From an uncultured bacterium (GTDB lineage: Bacteria > Patescibacteriota > Minisyncoccia > Phycocordibacterales > UBA5272): 11,730 bases of DNA. Under the pieces are notes generated by a model that was not told the origin of the DNA, searched no databases, and saw only the letters and a list, made by a program, of their open reading frames with translations. Numbering within the stretch: the stretch's first letter is position 1; every line of letters starts with the position of its first letter. Shown here one piece after another: positions 1 to 4,343 of this stretch. Both the position numbers and the translations under genes were made by a program. The DNA is taken from assembly GCA_903834855.1 (NCBI GenBank), contig CAILKS010000076.1, positions 1 to 11,730 of the forward strand, read 5' to 3'.

Positions 1-43
1 AGGCTTATGAGTCCTGCGCTACTACCAACTGAGCTACGCCGAC
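1..43 (-). tRNA. tRNA-Met (CAU), 5' half, cut by the window edge
   Basis: Read on the minus strand, the first 43 bases give an acceptor 5' strand GTCGGCG, then TA, a D arm beginning GCTCAGTTGGTAG, and an anticodon loop CTCATAA with CAU at 9-7. The 3' anticodon strand, variable region, T arm and acceptor 3' strand lie beyond position 1. The D stem begins GCTC with C at position 11, unlike the initiator tRNA further right, which fits elongator Met; a CAU-reading tRNA-Ile2 cannot be excluded without the 3' half. The base pair closing the anticodon loop appears to be A-G. It lies 25 nt downstream of the HTH/LAGLIDADG-like gene on the same strand. Confidence 0.85.
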
Positions 44-68
44 AAGTAATCATATTTATATCATAAAA

Positions 69-758
69 TTAAAATTTTTGCACATTCTTTTGTATCAAAT
101 TCAAAAATGCCATAGTTTTATATTTTATAACAGAACCCTTTGACACAGTAAGATGAAGCACCCCCATATAAGTTTCAAAGTTTGCATATACTTTTTTATG
201 AGGTACTGTTATAAAAATTGTTTTTCCAAATTGATTTTTAGGAATCTTTAACTTTTTTGACCAAAAATTAATAACCACATTTTCTCTTTTTTTATGCTGA
301 TCATTAATATATAACTGTGGACACAATTGATTTTTACCTATACCAAAAACTATTTTTAAAAAATAGATAATAGTCAAAATAGCAACTGGATCAGAATTTA
401 CAAAAACAAATCTTCCTTGACTATCTTTAGAACCTTCTCCCCAATATAAACCAAGAGAAAGCATTAGAATATCTCTTTTTGATAATCGGCCGATTTCTTT
501 GGTTGCCAGCTCTTTTGCATGATCTAATATATCAATCTTTTTTTGTTTATTAACTGCTGCACCTATCATTCTACCTTTATGTCCAGCTGTAACCATTTTT
601 TTGTAAAGTTTTTCTTTTTGTTTTTCTGATAACAGAATATCTCTACACCAAACACTTGAAGTACTTCTTGACACATCAAGAAGTACAGCAATTTCTTTTA
701 TACTCATGCCAGATTGTCTCAACTTTAATGCTTCAATCTTTTTTAGTGATTTAGCCAT
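69..758 (-). CDS. HTH + LAGLIDADG-like protein (putative standalone homing-endonuclease-like protein)
   Basis: The protein has 229 residues. Residues about 8-42 form a helix-turn-helix of the resolvase/sigma type (GMSIKEIAVLLDVSRSTSSV). Residues about 96-112 (ILMLSLGLYWGEGSKD) match a single LAGLIDADG-like helix, with Gly-Glu-Gly in place of Gly-Asp-Gly. A VNSDP segment follows, then FWSKKLKIPKNQF, and near the end GVLHLTVSKGS. This order recalls small HTH proteins common in Patescibacteria and Actinobacteria that carry a LAGLIDADG-like fold. Nuclease activity is inferred from the fold only; a regulator built on the same fold is equally possible. The ATG at 758 lies 7 nt after an extended -10 (TGATATACT). 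The gene sits between two CAU tRNAs, a typical neighbourhood for mobile genes. Confidence 0.75.
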   Translation of the reverse strand: MAKSLKKIEALKLRQSGMSIKEIAVLLDVSRSTSSVWCRDILLSEKQKEKLYKKMVTAGHKGRMIGAAVNKQKKIDILDHAKELATKEIGRLSKRDILMLSLGLYWGEGSKDSQGRFVFVNSDPVAILTIIYFLKIVFGIGKNQLCPQLYINDQHKKRENVVINFWSKKLKIPKNQFGKTIFITVPHKKVYANFETYMGVLHLTVSKGSVIKYKTMAFLNLIQKNVQKF

Positions 759-765
759 ATATATT

Positions 766-793
766 AGTATATCAAGGGTTCTTTTTATTGCAA
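766..793 (-). promoter_or_regulatory. Promoter of the HTH/LAGLIDADG-like gene, nearly leaderless
   Basis: On the minus strand, TTGCAA (793-788) stands 16 nt before TATACT (771-766), which is preceded by TG one base upstream (extended -10). Seven nucleotides separate the -10 from the ATG at 758, so transcription should start at or within about one base of the start codon. No Shine-Dalgarno sequence could fit. Confidence 0.6.
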
Positions 794-818
794 TACTATT
801 TATGCACTTAATTTAATC

Positions 819-846
819 TTGTAATTTATTATAAATATGGTATTAT
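819..846 (+). promoter_or_regulatory. Promoter for the initiator tRNA region
   Basis: TTGTAA (819-824), a 16-nt spacer, then TATTAT (841-846) preceded by TGG, giving an extended -10. Expected transcription start is near 853. It would drive the degenerate tRNA copy (885-949), the intact initiator tRNA (987-1057) and end at the hairpin at 1065-1098. No equally good promoter is seen between the two tRNA copies. Confidence 0.55.
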
Positions 847-876
847 ATATCCACCTTTAGAAATATAGGGTATTAA

Positions 877-910
877 ATAAATATAGCGGAGTAGAGTAGA
901 GGTAACTCAC
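877..910 (+). repeat. 34-bp direct repeat, copy 1 (5' half of initiator tRNA)
   Basis: This is identical over 34 bases to 979-1012. The repeat contains eight bases of leader plus the acceptor 5' strand and the D arm of the initiator tRNA. The copies are offset by 102 bp, and identity ends inside the 5' strand of the anticodon stem. Confidence 0.95.
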
Positions 911-949
911 AGAGAGTTCAATAGCCCTCATAACCTCGGAGGTTATGAG
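885..949 (+). pseudogene. Degenerate partial copy of the initiator tRNA
   Basis: Positions 885-910 repeat exactly the first 26 bases of the tRNA-fMet at 987. A 16-base segment (911-926) then replaces four bases of the 5' anticodon stem, after which the anticodon loop and 3' stem return (CTCATAACCTCGG, 927-939). Next, instead of a variable loop and T arm, the sequence turns back on itself: CTCATAACCT (927-936) and AGGTTATGAG (940-949) form a perfect 10-bp inverted repeat with a three-base loop. No matching acceptor 3' strand (CTCCGC) follows before copy 2. It therefore cannot fold as a tRNA. It lies between the promoter and the intact gene, so it should be transcribed as part of the leader. 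Confidence 0.7.
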
Positions 950-978
950 TCTAGGTTTCAAAAGGTTTTTAAATGTTG

Positions 979-1012
979 ATAAATATAGCGGAGTAGAGTA
1001 GAGGTAACTCAC
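979..1012 (+). repeat. 34-bp direct repeat, copy 2 (in the intact initiator tRNA)
   Basis: This is identical to 877-910. It covers the leader ATAAATAT, the acceptor 5' strand, the D arm and the first base of the anticodon stem of the functional tRNA gene. Confidence 0.95.
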
Positions 1013-1057
1013 GAGGCTCATAACCTCGGGACACCAGTTCGATTCTGGTCTCCGCAA
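987..1057 (+). tRNA. Initiator tRNA-fMet (CAU)
   Basis: The cloverleaf is complete: acceptor AGCGGAG/CTCCGCA, D stem GAGT/ACTC (perfect), anticodon stem CGAGG/CCTCG (perfect) around CTCATAA with CAU at 1019-1021, variable loop GGAC, and T stem ACCAG/CTGGT around TTCGATT. Three signs mark it as the initiator: positions 1 and 72 are A and A, so the first pair is unpaired; pair 11-24 is A-U; and the 3' end reads CCGCAAC as in known bacterial initiators. The usual run of three G-C pairs in the anticodon stem is instead A-U, G-C, G-C. The CCA tail is not encoded (A73 is followed by CAA), so it must be added enzymatically. Confidence 0.92.
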
Positions 1058-1064
1058 CAAATAT

Positions 1065-1098
1065 AGAAAAGAGTGATGCTCTCGCATCACTCTTTTCT
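1065..1098. terminator. Bidirectional terminator between the tRNA and the TSP3-HEPN gene
   Basis: A perfect 15-bp inverted repeat, AGAAAAGAGTGATGC and its complement, encloses the loop TCTC. The A-rich outer stem yields U-rich tails in both directions. It starts 7 bases after the tRNA and ends 1 base before the stop codon of the converging minus-strand gene, so it can serve both. Confidence 0.85.
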
Positions 1099-1099
1099 A

Positions 1100-2467
1100 T
1101 TAAATAGCCTTAAGCTCTTTGAATACGGCCTCATAGAGTGCATACGCCCTCTTCGCCTCCCTCTCTTCCAAAGAAAAGCTTGAACCTTCATGAGCAATTT
1201 TATTTCTAATCTTATGAGCATCCCATGCCAACTGCACAGTTTTGAAACTTGCAGCTCCTAACATTTCTCCAACATCATTTCCCTGATAGCCTTTTTCTTT
1301 TAAAACTTCAGCAAGCATTGTATCGGCTTCTAATATTCCTATTCTCCATAAAGTGCTAGTTGGGCTAGCCATATAGCCCTCAATAATCGCCCAACGTGGA
1401 TGTGCTTCAAACTCTTCATGTGTTGGTGTATGTGGTGGAACATATTCCCCTACAGCAAGACCCTCTATGCCAGCTAATCCTAATAAATTTTCAGCCCGAG
1501 CAGTATGTGAACCATGGCTGTGACTATCGTCAAAATGATGTTCATAATGAACCATTGATGACCAATACTCATAAATAAACCATAAAAGAAATAGAACAAA
1601 AAGTACTAGCCCGATAATTGCTAATATAGAAAATATTTGTGCCATAAAAGCTAATAATGGACTTTGTATATGTAGCTGAAGCGCTTCCGTCTGTTTAGAA
1701 AAATCCAGTGTAGCAATTTGACCAATATTATTTGGATCAAGTGGGTAAGTATCCATACCGTCTGGTATTCCGTCTCCATCAGTATCTTTTAAATGTGGAT
1801 CAGTACCCAATTTAGCTTCCATTACATCACTTAAACCATCTTTATCGGTATCTAAACCATGAGATGAAATTACTGGATCAAGCGGAGATTCGTCACGACC
1901 ATCAATTATTCCATCATGATCAGTATCATTATTTAATGGATCTGTACCCAAAACTAATTCTTGACCATCTAGTAATCCATCATGATCAGTATCAGGATCT
2001 TTTGGATTAAGATTATGTGAAAGCTCATAGCTATCTGGAATACCATCTCCGTCTGTATCTTTTGGTGACATACCAAAAATTTCTCTAACATAATCAGAAA
2101 AAGTATAATCTGCTTGAAAACGCTCTTTTAATTGTGCACTTGTTAAATTACTTGGATCATTAGGTGCTGGATCAGACACGTCTGGTATTCCATCCCCATC
2201 AGTATCTTTTAAATTGTATCCAAGTTTTTCTGCCATCCTCTGCCACAAAGAAATATGGACCTCAACCGGAGGAACGGCAGCATTTTGTGCAGCAAAATAA
2301 TTATCAAACCATCCACGGTCTCGCAATCCATCCCAATTTCTTTTTTCCTGTAAAGCCAAATAATCTTCCGGCCTAGTACGCAACACTACAAAAAGCCATG
2401 TATATTTTATCCAAAGTAAAAAATCATAAACTCTATTGAAAAGATAATCTAAGGAATAGGAAGACAT
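1100..2467 (-). CDS. Membrane protein with six thrombospondin type 3 repeats and a C-terminal HEPN-like domain
   Basis: The protein has 455 residues. A weakly hydrophobic stretch lies at about 17-29. Six thrombospondin type 3 motifs (DTDGDGIPD type) occur at 88-96, 137-145, 159-167, 181-189, 206-214 and 228-236; this family binds calcium and is normally extracellular. One strong membrane helix spans about 271-299. A His-rich patch follows (H307, H310, H311, H316, H318, H321), then a linker and an alpha-helical domain from about 357 to 455. That domain contains RNKIAH (421-426), which fits the Rx4-6H motif of HEPN domains. The likely topology, inferred, is repeats outside and HEPN-like domain in the cytoplasm. 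HEPN domains are often RNases, but many are inactive, and RNase activity here is unproven. The start lies 8 nt after TATAAA with no Shine-Dalgarno sequence. Confidence 0.85.
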   Translation of the reverse strand: MSSYSLDYLFNRVYDFLLWIKYTWLFVVLRTRPEDYLALQEKRNWDGLRDRGWFDNYFAAQNAAVPPVEVHISLWQRMAEKLGYNLKDTDGDGIPDVSDPAPNDPSNLTSAQLKERFQADYTFSDYVREIFGMSPKDTDGDGIPDSYELSHNLNPKDPDTDHDGLLDGQELVLGTDPLNNDTDHDGIIDGRDESPLDPVISSHGLDTDKDGLSDVMEAKLGTDPHLKDTDGDGIPDGMDTYPLDPNNIGQIATLDFSKQTEALQLHIQSPLLAFMAQIFSILAIIGLVLFVLFLLWFIYEYWSSMVHYEHHFDDSHSHGSHTARAENLLGLAGIEGLAVGEYVPPHTPTHEEFEAHPRWAIIEGYMASPTSTLWRIGILEADTMLAEVLKEKGYQGNDVGEMLGAASFKTVQLAWDAHKIRNKIAHEGSSFSLEEREAKRAYALYEAVFKELKAI

Positions 2468-2475
2468 GGGGACAG

Positions 2476-2481
2476 TTTATA
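2476..2481 (-). promoter_or_regulatory. Candidate -10 box for the TSP3-HEPN gene
   Basis: TATAAA lies 8 nt before the ATG at 2467, predicting a leader of zero to two bases. No good -35 is visible; that region is occupied by a heptamer repeat tract (2480-2507). Confidence 0.35.
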
Positions 2482-2507
2482 GTTACTGGTTACTAGTTAA
2501 TAGTAAC
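2480..2507. repeat. Heptamer tandem tract, left arm around terminator
   Basis: Four consecutive 7-nt units, beginning TAGTTAC then TGGTTAC and ending TAGTAAC. An inversely oriented tract of related heptamers lies at 2534-2568, so the two arms form an imperfect long inverted repeat around the hairpin at 2506-2532. GGTTACTAGTT at 2488-2498 is exactly complementary to 2551-2561. Confidence 0.8.
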
Positions 2508-2532
2508 ACAAAAAGACATAGTCTTTTTGTGT
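2506..2532 (-). terminator. Terminator of the ligA-gatC-gatA operon
   Basis: A 12-bp perfect stem, ACACAAAAAGAC with its complement, encloses the loop ATA. It lies 34 bases past the gatA stop codon. A T-rich 3' stem strand is present in either direction, so it might also act on plus-strand transcripts. Confidence 0.6.
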
Positions 2533-2533
2533 A

Positions 2534-2568
2534 TTAAACCAATAACTACCAACTAGTAACCATTAACT
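2534..2568. repeat. Heptamer tandem tract, right arm around terminator
   Basis: Five 7-nt units related to AATAACT, opposite in orientation to the tract at 2480-2507. It runs into the last bases of gatA, overlapping the stop codon by two bases. Confidence 0.75.
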
Positions 2569-3994
2569 AACCCAGCTTTTCGAAGTCATACCCGATAGTG
2601 AACAACATATCTTCACGCATATGTGGAGATATAAATTGAATACCAAGAGGTAAACTACCTTCTGTCTTTCCTGATGGTATAGAAATAGCCGGAACTCCAA
2701 CAATATTAACTGGTACTGTAAAAATATCAGCTAAATACATAGCTAGTGGGTCTTGTGACTTTTCCCCTATTTTAAAAGCCGGTATTGGAGAAGTTGGTGT
2801 TGCAATAATATCAACATCTTTAAAAACACGGACAAATTCTTTTTTTAACATCTCTTTTACAAGATTAGCTTTATTGTAATAAGAATCATAATAACCAGAA
2901 GATAAAACATATGTACCGATCAAAATTCTACGACGAACTTCTGCACCAAAACCAGCAGTACGACTCTCAAAATAACTCTGTATACTTGTTTCCCCAGGAT
3001 GAGAAAGACCATAACGAATACCATCATAGCGAGCAAGATTACTAGAAACTTCTGCTGGAACGATAATATAATAAACAGCTAATGCTTTTTCTAAATGTTC
3101 TATATTAACATCTTTAATTTCATAACCAGAATTTTTTAATTTTTCAATTGATTCATTAAAATTTTTAAGAACTTCTGCATCGATACCATCTCTTTCAATA
3201 AAAGCTCTCGGTACCCCAATAATCTTTCGCATCTCATTTGTATTTTCTGCTATCTTATCTCTGTTATCCGTTATCTTTCCCAAAGAAGTACTATCATTTT
3301 TATCATACCCTGCTATAACTTTATAAACTTCTTCTACATCACTAACAGACTTCCCGAATGGACCAATTTGATCAAGCGAACTTCCGAGTGCCATAACACC
3401 ATAACGTGAAACTCTTCCATAAGTTGTTTTCAATCCAACAATGCCACAAAATGATGCTGGTTCACGAATAGAGCCTCCAGTATCAGACCCTAATGCAACT
3501 GGCACCCCTCCATAAGCCACAACAGCCGCAGAGCCGCCAGATGAGCCACCTGCTACCCGTGTTGTATCATGAGGGTTCTTTGTAACACCATAGGCAGAAT
3601 TCTCTGTAGATCCACCCATCGCAAATTCATCCATATTTGCTCTTCCAAATAAAATAGCGCCAGCATCACGCAACTTTTCTACAACTGTCGCATTATATGT
3701 CGCAGTATAATTTTCCAAAATTTTTGATCCACCAGTTGCACGCTCACCTTTTACTAAAATATTATCTTTTAAAACTATTGGTATACCCGTTAATGTTGTT
3801 GCTGTACCTTTCGCAAACATTTCTTTTGCATGAGAAATTTCTGCATTAATTAATTCATCAGAATATATTCCAAGCAATGCATGAATATCTCCATCTTTTT
3901 CATTAATTGTTTTTCGACAACTTTCAACTAGTGCCTCAATAGTAAGGCTTCCTGATTTAATTTCCTCATGTAATTGTTTTAGCGTTTTATTCAT
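2567..3994 (-). CDS. gatA: Asp-tRNA(Asn)/Glu-tRNA(Gln) amidotransferase subunit A
   Basis: GatA releases ammonia from glutamine and passes it to GatB, which amidates Glu-tRNA(Gln) or Asp-tRNA(Asn); lineages lacking GlnRS or AsnRS need it. The protein has 475 residues, close to the family's usual 480-490. The amidase signature is intact: K76 in IVLKDN, cis-Ser S151 in GGSSGGSAA, and nucleophile S175 in GSDTGGSIR. The C terminus (PLGIQFISPHMREDMLFTIG) is typical. Residues 240-249 are encoded by a degenerate heptamer repeat (3248-3275), where other GatA proteins have a variable surface segment. gatA lies 52 bp after gatC, and that gap is mostly heptamer repeats. No Shine-Dalgarno sequence precedes the ATG. 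gatB is not in this window. Confidence 0.97.
   Translation of the reverse strand: MNKTLKQLHEEIKSGSLTIEALVESCRKTINEKDGDIHALLGIYSDELINAEISHAKEMFAKGTATTLTGIPIVLKDNILVKGERATGGSKILENYTATYNATVVEKLRDAGAILFGRANMDEFAMGGSTENSAYGVTKNPHDTTRVAGGSSGGSAAVVAYGGVPVALGSDTGGSIREPASFCGIVGLKTTYGRVSRYGVMALGSSLDQIGPFGKSVSDVEEVYKVIAGYDKNDSTSLGKITDNRDKIAENTNEMRKIIGVPRAFIERDGIDAEVLKNFNESIEKLKNSGYEIKDVNIEHLEKALAVYYIIVPAEVSSNLARYDGIRYGLSHPGETSIQSYFESRTAGFGAEVRRRILIGTYVLSSGYYDSYYNKANLVKEMLKKEFVRVFKDVDIIATPTSPIPAFKIGEKSQDPLAMYLADIFTVPVNIVGVPAISIPSGKTEGSLPLGIQFISPHMREDMLFTIGYDFEKLG
3248..3275. repeat. Heptamer tandem tract inside gatA
   Basis: Four 7-nt units, three of them ending in TATC (TGCTATC, TGTTATC, CGTTATC) and one out of register. 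They encode GatA residues 240-249, between the conserved amidase core and the IGVP motif. Confidence 0.6.
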
Positions 3995-4001
3995 GTATGT
4001 A

Positions 4002-4046
4002 TTTTGTGTTTTGTATTTCTTGAAACTTGAAACTAAAAACTTGAAA
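4002..4046. repeat. Two adjacent heptamer tracts filling the gatC-gatA gap
   Basis: First TTTTGTG and TTTTGTA (4002-4015). Then 4019-4046 consists of exactly four 7-nt units, three of them CTTGAAA and one CTAAAAA. The second tract abuts the gatC stop codon at 4047, and the first ends 7 bases before the gatA start. Confidence 0.85.
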
Positions 4047-4331
4047 CTATTTTAGAACCTGTTCTACCTCCACAAAACCATTCTTTACTTTCGGAGCATT
4101 CGCTAGTATTGCATCAGTATTTGAACCAGTTTCTCTAGTAATAATATCTTCTCTTACAACATTAAAAACATCTTCCTCTCCGCGTAGAATAGCCCCCTCA
4201 ACAGAATTAATCTCTGATACATAACCCAAAATAGACTGCAAATCTACAAGCATTTTCTGCTTTTCTTCAGGTGCAATCGTAATGCGCGCTAAATTTGATA
4301 AATTATCTAAATCTTGTTCTGTTAATGACAT
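4047..4331 (-). CDS. gatC: Asp-tRNA(Asn)/Glu-tRNA(Gln) amidotransferase subunit C
   Basis: The protein has 94 residues, the usual length for GatC. The N-terminal helix shows the family pattern LTEQDLDNLSNLARI, followed by a helix around LVDLQSILGYVSEINSV and a C-terminal tail (ANAPKVKNGFVEVEQVLK) close to the family consensus. GatC is the small subunit that wraps around and stabilises the GatA-GatB pair. The ATG lies 7 bp after the ligA stop. It is preceded at exactly 6 nt by TATAAT with TG one base upstream, so it probably also has its own leaderless promoter whose -10 overlaps the ligA stop codon. Confidence 0.96.
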   Translation of the reverse strand: MSLTEQDLDNLSNLARITIAPEEKQKMLVDLQSILGYVSEINSVEGAILRGEEDVFNVVREDIITRETGSNTDAILANAPKVKNGFVEVEQVLK

Positions 4332-4337
4332 AGGAAG

Positions 4338-4343
4338 ATTATA
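4338..4343 (-). promoter_or_regulatory. Extended -10 of gatC, overlapping the ligA stop codon
   Basis: On the minus strand TG, one base, TATAAT, six bases, ATG. The TAA of ligA is part of the TATAAT. The spacing puts the transcription start at the A of the gatC ATG. No convincing -35 was found. Confidence 0.55.

Noticed and set aside
877..1012. Prophage or integrative-element attachment sites
   Set aside because: Attachment duplications normally repeat the tRNA 3' end, whereas this one repeats the 5' half; only 102 bp separate the copies and no integrase is present.
857..1090. Open frame of 77 codons on the minus strand
   Set aside because: It runs through the initiator tRNA, its duplicate and the terminator hairpin; the repeated YLYSTPLYL-like residues only reflect the 34-bp DNA repeat.
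1750..2220. DNA-level tandem repeats in the TSP3 gene
   Set aside because: They are explained by the repeated DTDGDGIPD-type protein motif; spacing is irregular and no separate DNA element is needed.
1100..2467. Toxin-antitoxin pair based on the HEPN-like domain
   Set aside because: No MNT-type nucleotidyltransferase or other small antitoxin gene lies next to it; both neighbours on this strand are the ligase operon and a tRNA terminator.
2480..2568. CRISPR-like array from repeated words
   Set aside because: The units are 7 nt, contiguous and degenerate, without spacers or nearby cas genes.
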